DNA from: Parapristionchus giblindavisi
Taxonomy: Eukaryota; Nematoda; Chromadorea; Rhabditida; Diplogasteridae
Direction: 5' to 3'
DNA: 64,000 nucleotides
Assembly (NCBI GenBank): GCA_943737045.1
Contig: CALSFV010000120.1
Location: 62,001 to 126,000 of the forward strand
The translations under genes were made by a program, and so were the position numbers. The notes under the pieces were generated by a model that did not search any database, had not been told where the DNA came from, and saw nothing but the letters and a program-made list of their open reading frames with translations. Positions 52,421 through 64,000 of this stretch are shown piece after piece (position 1 is the first letter of the stretch; the number at the start of each line of letters is the position of its first letter).

Positions 52421-53435
52421 ATGTCATATGCTCTATTAGATGATATTCAACATCAAATAAAAAGAGTATTAGATGGGTTGGATGATCTACCTGTTACTGA
52501 TGATACTCAGAAAGATCTAATCAATATATTAGATATGTGTTCCAAAGAGGATAAGTGAGTCTATACCATATTCATTTATCTACCTTGATTATTGATTGGT
52601 TGAAGTGATATCTCTGCTCATATGAGGGCATATCGAGTATTAGAAGATCAAGAAGAGAAGTACGATAATCCAAATGATGTCAGTAAAGCGATAAAGAAAA
52701 TGTACGGTAGATCAGAATATTGATTGATTGAGTAGATAGAGAAATATTACATAATTAATTACAGTATCGCAGAATTTGATGATCAAGAAGGACAAGGTAA
52801 ATTCACGAAAAGAATTGAAGAAATCAGGGAGAGAATAGAAGTAAATACTATATTTCTTAGATACAGAAGTTATATTATTGATTTTAGACTGGAGAAGAAG
52901 AAATGGAAGTGTTAGAGACTCATCATTCCAAGAAGGATCCAATCTCTAAGGAAGATATCAAGGATCCCGTCAGGAATAAGGTATACAGTAGTATATATCA
53001 GACAATTTATTGATTGATTCAGAGATGTAAACACGTCTACGATAGATCATCTGTAATGGATTTCATTGAAATGAACATTGCTAATAGAATGGCTATCTAT
53101 CAGGTTATCCATTACTATACAGTTTATTAATCTATATCATTTTCTTATTCATAAAAATAAAATCATACAATTAAATACGAGCTCGAATTCTGTGTTCAAA
53201 CTTGCGAAAAGGAGAGAAAACTCATCGATTTTTGCACTCCCTTTTAGTTTCGTTTCCTTTCCTTTCAAAACTCATTATATTTATATCTTATAAGAGTTTT
53301 CTTTTCTAAACATCTTAGGAGTGAATGAATGAATGTATTATATTATAGTGTCCTGTACAAGGATGTTCCAACAAGGTGAATCTCCATCGTTCAGATCTTG
53401 AAAATTATCCTCAATTCTTTGATCTATTTGATTAA
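52421..53435 (+). CDS. SUMO E3 ligase NSE2/MMS21 (SMC5/6 complex)
   Basis: About 240 residues in six exons. The N-terminal helical region (MSYALLDDIQHQIKRVLDGL) would dock on SMC5. The C-terminal SP-RING reads KKDPISKEDIKDPVRNKRCK, then HVYDRSSVMDFIEMN, an intron, and CPVQGCSNKVNLHRSDLENY. The zinc ligands Cys-x-His and Cys-x4-Cys are present, and the DPIS...DPVRNK.C.H.Y / CP..GC order is that of NSE2 rather than PIAS. The stop is at 53433-53435. The small size is normal for the family. The role is DNA-repair sumoylation within SMC5/6. An acceptor TTATTCAG ends 2 bp before the ATG. Confidence 0.9.
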
Positions 53436-53870
53436 TCCATTATCATCTTTTCATCTTTGATCTCCTGTTCATTCATTCCTCATTCAATGATATCAAAACA
53501 TCTTTTTTTCGAAGATATTTAAAATGGTCTTTAACTACATTAATTCAATCTGATGTAATGATTATGGAATCGATGATGAATAAGTATTCAAGTTGATACA
53601 AGTTGACTTATCTATCGATCACTATTTCATACAATAAATAAACGATTTCTTGAGTCATTATTTGTAATATAAGCAATATACAAAAGGAGAGTGGCTTGGT
53701 ATTAATTCATTTATCTAATTCCCTTTGGAGTATTATTTACATTGAAGACATTTTTTTTCAAAAAAATAAGAAGAGATGACACCCCCATGACGTTATCTGA
53801 TGATGATGAATATTCTCTCATGCCCGAAACAAGTAGAACTACGCTGGAAATTTTTCCCCGCGAGGCACCC

Positions 53871-53956
53871 CTCAGGTGTTTGAATCCATGCATGATCCAA
53901 GTAAAATTCGTACAATTAATGGCATGATCATGCATGCAAGGATTTCAACACCAGAG
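53871..53956. mobile_element. MITE-2 internal-deletion derivative (86 bp)
   Basis: It retains both MITE-2 ends (CTCAGGTGTTTGAATCC and GATTTCAACACCAGAG) but lacks about 190 bp of the middle. It is inserted in the GC-rich element. The flanking triplets CCC and CCT are nearly but not exactly matched. Confidence 0.85.
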
Positions 53957-54089
53957 CCTGTCACTCGCCCCGCGGGGCACTCTGCCGGGCACCCTGCGGC
54001 ACGGCGGTTCAATGAAGAGAAATCCCTACATTTAACGAGAAATCCCTACGAAGGCTCTTGCATTACGAAAAATCGGCAAAGTTGATTTG

Positions 54090-54163
54090 CACTGGGCGGG
54101 ATTCAAACCCACGAGGTTCGGATCGCTAAACGAAAGCTCTATCCACTAAGCCATCTCGGCATG
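54090..54163 (-). other. tRNA-like sequence (not a functional tRNA)
   Basis: The minus strand shows an A-box (TGGCTTAGTGGA) and B-box (GGGTTTGAATCCC) at tRNA-like spacing, with GCCGAGATGGC at the 5' side. The 5' GCCGAG does not pair with the 3' CCAGTGC, so the acceptor stem is missing. It is probably the pol III head of a SINE-like element. Confidence 0.6.
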
Positions 54164-55125
54164 TCTCGCGAATCGTAAAACTCGATGATAGGTCTAGTCA
54201 GAAGTGAGCGCCCAGATATACCGTAATCAACTTTCGCGCTGGGAGAACCTAGATGTTTTACTGCTTATCATCACTCAGTTTGCGATACTTTCTTTCTCAG
54301 GCAAGAGCTTCTTAGTTACTATCATTGAGCCGCCGTGTGCGGGGCAGCTTGTTGAGTCTCTGAAAATGACAGGGGCCCCGCGGGGCGGATTGTTTAGACA
54401 CGGTGCCCCGCGGGGAAACTAAAGGCAGGGAGAAATTTCCAGAGTATCCATTTATCGATTCATATCGTATTTAATTCCATTTTACTTGTATTTTTTCAAC
54501 ATCTCATAATTAATTTTTTCCTCTTTGTGATTGAGTCAATTTAAATTCCATCTATTTATTGATTTGTTATTCTCATAACTACCGTAGTTTATCCCTGACC
54601 GAGCTTGTTTCTTTCGTCTATAACTTCCAGTTAAAACCTCCTCAGATCTCACAAAATGTATCGTACCCAAGCACTACCGTAATCGTTTATTGTACATTGT
54701 AATAGAACGATTCGGATAATTCTTTACCACATTAATTCGTTTTCTGATAATAATTTAATTTAGACACATCTCAAGTGACAATAGAGGGAATTCATATTCC
54801 AAATATACTATTTCACAATATGGTTCATATGATATGTTACATTAATCAGTAATCCATACATAATCTATGCGATATCTAGAATAACATTAATCGATACATT
54901 TATGCTAAACAATTTCGAATAGCTCTAATTGTAAGATATGACAGGGAATGGGAAACGACAGAAACGTTGAGGACACAACAGTACAAGAGGATCACCGGGT
55001 TACGGTATTTACACCAAATTATGAAGGAAAGAAGAATATAATAGGCACACTGTGAGTGGACTATGGTTACTGTATATGTACACATCTAATGGACTGCTCA
55101 GGACCGGAGAATCGGCATCCGTCGA

Positions 55126-58100
55126 TTAGGTCCACGATCGCTTCTCCACTGATTTCATCTCGTTCGGACTCAACTTGAGTACGGTACCGATTGCCTGAAT
55201 ATCGAATGATTAGGTACTGGATGGATAACTACAGTATACCTTGAGTATGTGCTTTCGTCCAGAAGCGGAATCACAAGTGAGCAATTGAACGAAGATGTTC
55301 CTTAGATACTCGGAACTTCCGGCTGTCTCGGCTGCTTGTGACAGATGAAGTTTGCCTGATTATTGATTCATTATCCACTACTACAGTATCTAAAGTCTAC
55401 AGTAGACTAAACTGTAACAAAGTATATTATTATGTAGTGTTACATTTTCAAAACGGGCGCACTGCGTGCGCACGTTTCAAAATGTAACACCACATTAGAA
55501 TGTGCAAATGAAATCCCCCTCGGTCACACATGACAGATTCTAGTTTCAAATAAATCATGAAAGGTACGAAGATAAAACAATATCTAATTGAATTATACTT
55601 TTCTACATCTGATCAGTGTAACTAAAACTAAATTACCATACCTTCTAAAATGCGAATCTCCTCCTTTAACTTCTCACTCTGTTCATGATGTTGAAGATCT
55701 CTACAGAGATAGTTCTGTTCAATCTCACGCATACGGTAATCCAGCTGATGGAGGGATTGCCTGCACATCAATACAATTATTGATTGATTCTTTTCCCTTT
55801 CCCCTCAAATCCCACCTGAGATCTCCAATCTCTCGATCCTTCTTGCTCATCTCCTCTTCGTAGTAGATATTACGTGACTCATTGCTCATTGGAAGTGCGA
55901 TCTACAAATCAAAACAAATCTACCGTATACCCGATATTCAGTGTGAGATCCATCACCATTCAACCACCATACCTGATGAGGCTGATGATCATCGAGGACG
56001 ACAGAGGAAACCGAACCGACGCTGCGCTTATGATACGACTCTGTAATCGATCAATAAAATCAATATTTCAAACTCTGGTGTTGAAATCCTTGCATGATCA
56101 CGAATACAAGTATAATCATGCATGATTCGACATTCCATGCATGACCATGCATGGAATATCGTTCGTGATCATGCAGGGATCTTCCGTGATCATGCACGAA
56201 TTTTCCGTGATCATGCATGGAATGACAGAATCCATGCATGATTCGAGTATATTCCATGCATGATCATGCATGGATTCAAACCATACGTGGGCGGCACTTG
56301 TCGCTGGAAATGAAAAAAAATCGGGTGGGTCGGACGGTAAAATCGGGTGGGGGGGGGGGGGCGCAAAAATGGAATTTTTAAATATAATAATCTACAGCCT
56401 TTTTCCAATATCGATCAGTTCTTCATACATTCAGAGTAATCTATTCATACCGTATGCTCTATTTATCTTCATCTGTCTATCGATCTATCTTTTATGAGTT
56501 CAATCTCTATTAATCATACTGACTTATTCGTTGAATTCAACTTCAAATATGTAATTAATTTAACTATTGTAATAAAGCATATGCATAGATCAGTTTCAAT
56601 ACAGATATGAACTTTTGTACAATCAATAGGAATCTCATAAAAAGTAAACGCGTTCAAATGCATATAATTAACAAATATCACAAGTCAGCATATCATGCTT
56701 ATCGATTGATATGAAAAGTTCAAGTAATATTATACGAATAAAAGTTAATCTATTATTATCCTTGAGATCTAGTAATGTCACACAATATCTTTTAATATTA
56801 GTCCAAATCCACCCCTAACATTCTCTACATGGTGATGGGACGTCGTGAAACCATTTTTTAAACCTAATTTATGACCGCCACTATTAAACTCCAAATGTTC
56901 TGATTCGTCCAGAAAACATGGTCCTAAAAATGTTTTGTCTGAAAAAAAATTCTAAAAATTTTTTTTTTGAAAAAATTTTTAAGTCCCAACGATAGAGTGG
57001 AGGACTGATTAGACTAAATGTCATAAGCCGTTACTTTGCACGCATCATTTATTCGATACAACTAAAAGATAAACCGAAAATGAATTCATTTGCTATAGTA
57101 ATTTTTGCTCCGGGAGGGGTTGTCGCTGGGCTGTCGCTAGCGAAAGCCTTTTTGCTCAAACCAACGAATACAAACGAATATTTATGACTAGAAAGGATGA
57201 TTTGGAAAATGAATAATCATGAATTTATCAGTTAGTGATTTTATCAGTTAAATTCAAGCAAAATTTAATTCAGATATTCAATCTGACCCATTGAACTCGA
57301 ATTTGAACTCGTAATCATACTGTAAGTCGCAAACATCAACCGTTTTTAATATCTGGGATGGTATTCTCTTTTCTTAATATAGTTTTATTCTTTTTCTGTT
57401 TTTTTCAAATTTCTTTTTACGTTGTACGCTACTGCTTTCGATCATTCATTTTTTTTGAGTGAATGTTGGCGAAAATCGGGTGGGTCGGGAGCCAAAATCG
57501 GGTGGGTCTTGTCGCTAGCGACAATGTCGTCCACGTATGATTCAAACACCTGAGAAAATCAAACGATTTATCCACATCTTTCACCTGACTTTTTTCTCGT
57601 TAAATTTTTCACTTTTCGTAAAATATTACGTGTAAAAATTTTACGAAAAAAATCGTAACATCGTAAAACGTAAAATGCACATACTGCGATAGATAATAAA
57701 TGTAACGTGTCCATTCCATTTTCTCCTCATCTTAATTCCATTCCTCAACTAACCTGTACTACTATGTTTCCTATCCAAATGTTTCTTCATTTCTATCGAT
57801 CGTCTATTCTCTCTACTTATTCCTCCCACACGTGCAGTAGCAGGATCAGCTGGAGCTGAGACTCCGCCCCCATTATGGGCGTGGCCATTACTCAGTTGAT
57901 CACTACGCAGTGAAACAAGGATTGATCTGCAAACCGTGGATGATAAGTTACAAGCTATACCGTAACCCAACGGCAGAGTAAACAAAGTCTATCCTTACCT
58001 CGTAGCCTCTAATTCTCTTTCCTTCTCAGCAAGTACTTCAAGAGTTCGTTCTCTTTGTTTAGCCATCTCCATCTCCATTTCTGATACTCGAGAAGCCAAT

Positions 58101-61100
58101 TCACGACGCATATCTGATCTGGAGAGAACAAATCTTCGATCACATTTACATTCTATTGATACAAAGTCATAAAGACTCTGAAACACCGATATACCACGTT
58201 GAATCATTTGCCCTCACAGGATTTATTTTATAAACTAGGTCCATTTTCGAAATATTGTAGGTCGATTTAGAAAAATCGTTATTTTTTCGCTTAAATTGTG
58301 ATATTTCGCATAAAAAATGACCCTTATATATTGGGTCGATCCTCACATCGGGAGGGTATGAAAATGTATATGTTGAATGGAAACTTCTCACAGAACATTC
58401 ATTCATACCGCTTTAAAAAACCCACTAAATTATTTAAACTACATACCTAGTAGTTTCTTCCATTCTCTCCAAATCAGAGACACGCTCACGAAGACTTCGA
58501 GTCTCCTGAAGAAGAAGAAATTAAGGATCAAAGATCAACTATACAAAGCACAATGTATACTAATTTTTATCTGATTCAATATCACCCAAGCGTAAAATAC
58601 GCTTTTGTAAAATCCCTACGGCCCTCGACTAACAATAAACACAGAGTTGGAATGATATTGAAATCAAATATTCAATGAAAACTCGTTCACTTGTCCATTC
58701 TCGATCCTACCTACTATCTTGTCTTTTCTCTTTTCATTCCAACTCCACTAAATCTGATCCTGAACCGTCATTTGCCGCATTCATTTTATATTTCCCAGCA
58801 ATCCTTTAATTAGATAGTCGAAAACAGAGACTGGGGCATTTTGACTACCCTCTTACCAGAAAATTAAAAGATTTTTATATTGTCAAGACCATATTCCAGT
58901 CGATGAAAAGCCATTATTATTAGTTACAGTAACCTACTGTAAACCCCTCTTGCAACGACACTACGTTGTATAGTTATATGCATCGTTACATTTGCCCGAC
59001 GCGCCTACGCCGTCACGTAAAAAAACGTTACATTTGGCGACGCAGGCGTCGACGTCAATTTTGGAGTGTGTTGGGTCCCAAGGGGAAAACCCTGATTGTC
59101 ATCAGGGGTACGGTAGGAAGTTACCGTAACCATCGATCAATAATGGTTGGCTACCGTAACTTTTTACCGTTCCCCTGATGAAATTCAGGGTTTTCCACTT
59201 GGGACCTAACACACTCCAAAATTTACGTCGACGCGTGCGTCGCCAAATGTAACGTTTTTTTACGTGACGGCGTAGGCGCGTCGGGCAAATGTAACGATGC
59301 AATAGTAACAACCGCTCAATCTATTGTATCTACCGTACCTGTTCATATTGTGATTGATCAGCTGCATGTGCCACTTCGATTGTTCTCAATTTATCATGTA
59401 ATTGTGATACAAGTCTTCTCAATCCTTCTTCTTCCTCTTGTATTTCATTATGAGAATGATGAGATGAACGATTATCCTCTTTTGGCTACAAATTATCGAT
59501 TATTGGATAGATAAGAATATTGATTTATTCAATAAATACATTAACAACCGTGACTACCAAATTACACAAGAATGCGCGTATAATAGATTTGATTTCATTT
59601 CTGTTGGCAAGCAAAAATTGTTTACTTGATGTTGCCTATCATCCAATCACTAATAACTGCGACAATAATAACAACAAGAAACTTGGAACAACCAGGTATA
59701 TATCGCATCATTTAACTGTCTAATATACCAACTCAATAATATCAAATCCATACCCATCCTCATTCTATCAATACAAAAGATGAATCTTACTTGTTTACTC
59801 TTGAGCACTGCTTCAGCCTTCAATTTGTATCTTTCGAATTCATCCTTTAATCGATCATATCGTTGACGAGATTCTGATAACTCCATACTATCACCTCCGA
59901 GAAGATCTATAAGAGAAAAGATAAGAAGGAATTGGATTGGATGAAGACAACAAATGGAGTAGTCTTTCAATAATAACATTTAGTAATATGAATAAAGATA
60001 CTGATATTGACCGATATATCATCATAATTCCATTCCAATAGTATTCCTAATTCAAACATAGATACTGTATCTACCGTACCTCTTAGATCAGTATCTGGAT
60101 TCTTCCTTCTTGCTTCTCTCAAAGAAGCACGAAGCCTTTCTAATGGATCATCTGTCATTAGACCAAGGGAACGAAGTTTATCCAATTCCTCAAATATAAC
60201 GGATTTTTCTCTCTCAAAAATAACAAAAAAGAAAAAAATGCTTCATCTTCTCCGTATTAATCGTAATAACCAAATGCATTCTCTTTACTCCCCCTATTGA
60301 TCGATATACAGTACAGTACCCAATATCTACAGTAATCTCTACAGTACCCAACAGCTACAGTAATCTCTACAGTACCCAATATCTACAGTAATCTCTACAG
60401 TGCCCAATATCTACAGTAATCTCAAGAGTACTTACAACATTAGCATTAGCAGCATCTTCTCTAGCCTTTCTTCCTTCTTCTTCTGCTTGTACTCTAACTT
60501 CTTCCACTACAGCCAATTGAGCTGCCATATGTTGTAGACGTTCCTCCATTGCACGAACTCGTTCTTCCTACAATTGGGAAATATATCCATTTATTGACTT
60601 AAACGATACTGATTGGATTTAAATTAAAGAGATTAAACGGCAAACGGAGACAATACTCGGTTAGATCAATGAAAAAATATTTGGCACATCCTGCAGAATC
60701 CACATTTCATGTAGTAATAATTACAAAGCGATCAGACTTTAATATTGCACCTGATTGAATGTACCACAATATGGATAATAGAGATAGTATAAATATTATA
60801 GACACTAACAGCCTTATTATCCGTTTTGACTCGTGCAATCGCTTGACTCGTAGCCTCAGCAACTTCCCGACTGTGCTCCAACTGAGAAAGGAAAATATTG
60901 ATTGATTAAGATCAAAGATCAATCAATCACTTTCATATTCTCCAATTGATCTTGTAGGAGCTGTGCAGTTGGAGTTGTCGCAGCTTTCAATTTCCATTCT
61001 TCTGCCTCCTTCTTCCATTTGATGATCTGCAAATGATCAAAGATCAAGAAATGAAAGATCAGAGATCAAACCACACTACTCAAAGTACACAATACAAAAG

Positions 61101-62985
61101 TAGTGATTAAACTGCAAGTATGATAAAGTCATCAAAGGGACATTTGATAGATGGATCACACATTCTCTAGGGGGAAGGGTATAAGTTTACATTGGTCGGC
61201 TTATAAAAAACGGGTCACTATCACATATTGGGCGAGTTCATAATCAGGCAAGTGTATAACAAGTACGAGTCAGTTTCTAGTTTTGAAAATATGAGTTGAA
61301 AAAAATGTATGAAAAGGATTCACATCTGTCATTTAATTCCTTCAAATAATTCAGAAGAAATGGAATGAAAATGAAATAAACCAACCTCATCCTTCAATTC
61401 CTTCTCTCGTTTCTTCATACTATCAGGTACATGTTCTCGTTCATGAATCTTTGTGTACGCTTCTGCCAACTGCAATCATCAATCAATAATCGTCTACCGT
61501 ATACCCTCCCTTCCATATAAGATCAGGCACTCACAAGAAGATAATTAAGAAGTTCTATGAACACTTCCTTGGAATCAATCAATAAGCAACTACCGTATAC
61601 CTTCCTATTTAATTGTTCTACTTGTCTCTTCTCATTTGCATATTCTGCCTGCATAGCAGCCACTGATTGACCATGTCCCGTTCGTTCTCGTTCCAATTCC
61701 CGCTTTACCATAACCATTTTGTCGTGCTGATCCTACAAAGATCGGAATATCGATTGATTGGACTAAGGAAGATATTGATTAGCAATCTTACTTTAATCAA
61801 TTTTTCAAACTTGTCCGCATTTGCTTCGGCTTCTGCGATGGCTCTGAATGAACAACAATGTAATGCATGAATAAATATCAGTAATGACCCCTGGTTATCT
61901 CATCCAATAGAACGATCATATTACCAAAAATTCGTTTTTCGCTTAAAATTTGTTAATACTTGCATTGATGGAATGCGAGGTATTCACAGAAGATCACTAA
62001 GAACTAATCACACGTGGGAAACTATTGAAACTGTTTCTGATAACACAGAATCATCCATCAATGTAACTATTAATAAAAAAATATTATCAAAAAAAGATAA
62101 AATAAAATGAACAATATTAAAGGAACCTTCCCAATTGCTCCGTCTTCTCCTTCGTTTCTGCTTCAGAAGAACGTAATCGTTCACGAAGGGTTTCTAATTC
62201 ACCCTGATAAAGGAATAGATCAAAATGAGAAAGATCAAAGATCAAAGATCAAAGATCAACCAACCAGAAGAGTCTTTTTGTCAGCTTGAAGAGCCGATTC
62301 TCTTCGAATTTTTTCCTTCGTGAGTGATGCAAATGATAACTTCAATGTCTCAATCGTTGGCTTCGCTGGAAGGGCCAGGCTCTGCAGAGACAATCAATCA
62401 ATATTTATTTAAAACAATAATCTCTCTAATCAATACAATCTCTCTCTTGGACAATAATAGACAAGTAGTTCAATGAGAACCATCAATGATCAATAAACAA
62501 CAATCTTTCACAATCTCCAGCGATCTCATCACCCGAGACACACCACAAATCAATAAATTAATATTTCCCATAAAATCAATGATACAGTAAAGGTTGTACC
62601 TACCGTACTCGGTTGTTCATCTCCTTCCTTCTTCTTTTCATCTTCTCCTTCTTCTTCATTCTTCCATGCAACTACTATATCTTCTAAGGACTTCTTCTCT
62701 GATTCCAATCCCTTATACGCTTTGATCACATCTACAAAGATATAGTATGATTGGATAAGGTAAAGACCAAAGATCAAAGATCAATAAACTAATTTGCACA
62801 AATAAATACTAGTTAAGCCCCTGAAGCATATTGTAATATCGACCAAAACAACAGATCAGACAAAAAAAATGTATGATATTTCATTCTTTTCAAAGATCAA
62901 AGATCAAACCTCGTAATCTCTTCTCGATCAATTCCATTTGTTTCTGTTGTTGCTCACACTTCCGTTGCCATTCTTTCGCACTCAT
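55126..62985 (-). CDS. GCC1: GRIP and coiled-coil protein GCC1/GCC88 (trans-Golgi golgin)
   Basis: A long coiled-coil tether. The ATG at 62985 gives MSAKEWQRKCEQQQKQMELI, followed by DVIKAYKGLESEKKSLEDIV, which matches the GCC88 N-terminus (DVVRAYKSLLKEKEALE). Many short exons of heptad-rich helix follow. Landmarks in the same order as human are RYDRLKDEFERYKLKAEAVL, KQRERTLEVLAEKERELEAT and YYEEEMSKKDREIGDLRWEL. The C-terminal GRIP domain is SSEYLRNIFVQLLTCDSASG then KAIGTVLKLSPNE, with the conserved Tyr that contacts ARL1. The stop is at 55126-55128. Introns hold MITE-2 with a nested hAT-like insert, MITE-1 and MITE-3, which is why the gene spans 7.9 kb. The role is retrograde endosome-to-Golgi tethering. 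It is 388 bp downstream of EMC6 on the same strand. Confidence 0.9.
56073..57554. mobile_element. MITE-2 copy split by a hAT-like insertion, TSD AAA
   Basis: A MITE-2 begins at 56073 (CTCTGGTGTTGAAATCC) and ends at 57554 (ATTCAAACACCTGAG), flanked by AAA on both sides. Without the 1.26-kb insert at 56282-57539 it would be close to the normal length. It lies in a GCC1 intron. Confidence 0.88.
56282..57539. mobile_element. hAT-like non-autonomous transposon, 8-bp TSD
   Basis: The terminal inverted repeats CATACGTGGGCGGCACTTGTC (left) and CATACGTGGACGACATTGTC (right, complemented) are flanked by exact 8-bp duplications ATTCAAAC at 56274-56281 and 57540-57547, which restore the interrupted MITE-2 when one copy is removed. 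Eight-bp duplications and CA...TG ends fit the hAT superfamily. The interior is non-coding, with subterminal AATCGGGTGGGTC and GTCGCTAGCGAC repeats and a G-run at 56350-56361. Confidence 0.88.
58210..58365. mobile_element. MITE-3 copy
   Basis: It shares, in inverted orientation, most of the sequence at 63588-63742: GCCCTCAC, GGTCGATTTAGAAAAATCGTT, TTAAATTGTGAT, and GATCCTCAC...GAGGGTATGAAAAT. It lies in a GCC1 intron and is non-coding. Confidence 0.75.
58979..59301. mobile_element. MITE-1, second copy, TSD ATA
   Basis: 323 bp, near-perfect palindrome from TGCATCGTTACATTTG to its complement. It is flanked by ATA on both sides (58976-58978 and 59302-59304). A few substitutions separate it from the copy at 36743-37064. 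It lies in a GCC1 intron. Confidence 0.92.
60305..60425. repeat. Tandem TACAGTA repeat in GCC1 intron
   Basis: About four copies of a unit of about 28 bp (CTACAGTAATCTCTACAGTA then CCCAATAT) sit in the intron just before the exon KAREDAANANV. It is another expansion of the dispersed TACAGTA heptamer. Confidence 0.85.
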
Positions 62986-63372
62986 CTTAAACAATAATTA
63001 CAATAATCAGGGTTAATCAATCAAAAAATCAATATTGGAGATAACCGTAGCGTGTCTCGAACACGTAAAAGTAAGTAAGACGATGGGAGGTAGGAAACAA
63101 TCTTTATTAGGAATGTATCATGGCAAATATTCAACAATCAAATAATTATTAATATATTCGAATGAATCAATCAATAAAGTAATCACAATTTTGAGTGGCA
63201 CTACATTCAATCGATACAAAAACGAAGTTGAAAGGGGTGTCAAATGTTGACTATAGTATTCTCTCGTCTCTTTCACATAAAGCAAACACAGCACAAATGA
63301 TAGATATAATAGTTTCAGGACTAGGTTGGGGGGGGGAAAGATCAGATGGATCAAGAGATCAAAGATCAAAGA
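62986..63372. other. EMC6-GCC1 intercistronic region
   Basis: 387 bp between the EMC6 stop and the GCC1 ATG on the minus strand. A TTGTTTAAG ends directly at the GCC1 ATG and could be a trans-splice acceptor. A short GATCAAAGATC run is at 63357-63371. No other feature is seen. Confidence 0.5.
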
Positions 63373-63956
63373 TTAATATACATGAACCATTCCGTAGAGG
63401 AATACCCAGAATAGGATATAAGTGAATAGACCAGATACGATTGAATGAGTAAGTGAAGAAAATCGATCAAGAAAGAAAGAAGGCCATTCGAATGAAGCTT
63501 TCGTCTCCCAGAATAATGCCTGTAATATTTAATTATATCACTAAATATCACACATTTAGGTTAGCTAAAGTACAACCTAGTTCATATATTTTCATACCCT
63601 CACAGTGTGAGGATTGACCCACTATATACGGCTCATTTCCAGGGTGACCCACTATATTTTACGTGAAAGATTACAATTTAAGTGAAAAATAACGAATTTT
63701 CTAAATCGACCCACTATATAAAAATAATTCGGTGAGGGCACCGAAAATGTATGACCTAGTTTGTACAATTTATTAATAACAATAATTACGTTTCTTCTAT
63801 TCGGCATATTTAGATGATGTGTAAGAGCAATACGGGTAAGAGCATTTCGGAATGAAATAAATATAGTGTAATAAATCGATACCTGAATGAGGACAATGGA
63901 GAAATAGAAGAGGAAACCAGGGATAGAGGTCAGACCGAGAACTCCCGCTGCCATTC
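63373..63956 (-). CDS. EMC6: ER membrane protein complex subunit 6, 3' part
   Basis: Two exons are visible; the 5' part is off the window. The upstream exon (63883-63956) encodes GMAAGVLGLTSIPGFLFYFS, matching the first membrane hairpin of EMC6 (ATAGILGLTGLYGFIFY). The last exon (63373-63520) encodes ALFWETKASFEWPSFFLDRF and ends IVSGLFTYILFWVFLYGMVHVY, the near-invariant EMC6 C-terminus. EMC6 is a small core subunit of the ER insertase for tail-anchored and multipass proteins. The intron between the exons carries a MITE-3 copy. Confidence 0.95.
63574..63763. mobile_element. MITE-3 copy with inverted ends in EMC6 intron
   Basis: The left end AACCTAGTTCATATATTTTC...ACCCTCAC and the right end GTGAGGG...GAAAATGTATGACCTAG are inverted, roughly 30 bp each. 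Internal GACCCACTATAT is repeated three times. It is related to 58210-58365 in opposite orientation. Non-coding. Confidence 0.75.
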
Positions 63957-64000
63957 CTGTAATAGGAATAGTAGAGATTTACATCGATAATGGAACAATA

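Larger units (their letters stand above)
53844..54442. mobile_element. GC-rich element with inverted ends and an internal tRNA-like segment
   Basis: Left end CTGGAAATTTTTCCCCGCG and right end CGCGGGGAAAC...GAAATTTCCAG are inverted, with extra GCCCCGCGGGGC blocks inside. The GC content is far above the neighbourhood. A tRNA-like stretch lies on the minus strand (54090-54163), and a MITE-2 deletion derivative is inserted near the left end. No protein is recognisable. No clear target duplication was found. Confidence 0.7.

Noticed and set aside
54090..54163. Functional tRNA gene
   Set aside because: A and B boxes are present but the acceptor stem does not pair.

Overview
The window is AT-rich eukaryotic DNA, very probably from a nematode. 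Short introns (about 45-60 bp) break every gene. One gene encodes ground-like (GRL) domains, a family known from nematodes, and several proteins (propionyl-CoA carboxylase alpha, porcupine, ZIC) resemble nematode versions. Splice-acceptor-like AG sites sit 0-12 bp before many start codons, as expected for spliced-leader trans-splicing. Fragments of non-LTR retrotransposons, MITEs and short tandem repeats fill introns and intergenic DNA. I cannot name the species.

Layout, left to right. 1-2468: homogeneous 54-bp satellite abutting the 3' part of VWA8 (+). 4.5-32.4 kb: a run of six genes on the minus strand (transcription order FAM114, iPLA2-type phospholipase, triple ground-like secreted protein, dihydropyrimidine dehydrogenase, ZIC-type zinc finger, RYBP/YAF2). 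Spacing is 340-571 bp, except for 4.4 kb of purine/pyrimidine tracts and LINE debris upstream of ZIC. 32.8-34.6 kb: porcupine (+), divergent from FAM114. 34.8-43.5 kb: membrane-anchored carboxylesterase (-), whose large intron holds a 4.25-kb nested palindrome. 44.9-47.2 kb: peptide-type GPCR (+). 48.3-52.0 kb: PCCA (+), followed by the SUMO ligase NSE2 (+). 53.4-55.1 kb: GC-rich tRNA-like element. 55.1-63.0 kb: GRIP golgin GCC1 (-) with nested transposons in its introns. 63.4 kb to the end: 3' part of EMC6 (-), just upstream of GCC1.

There is no single pathway. The genes are mostly housekeeping: pyrimidine and propionate catabolism, lipid hydrolysis, Golgi tethering, ER insertase, SMC5/6 sumoylation, Wnt acylation, Polycomb. 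Added to these are a developmental transcription factor, a receptor and a nematode-type extracellular protein.

Most noteworthy: the three-domain ground-like protein; the nested palindrome with its inner palindrome, and a 211-bp duplication on either side of it; datable nested MITE and hAT-like insertions with target-site duplications; and stereotyped intron motifs (TACGGTA/TACAGTA near donors, GATCTTT heptamers inside). Gene spans below include introns. Exon limits were read by eye from splice sites and conserved protein sequence.
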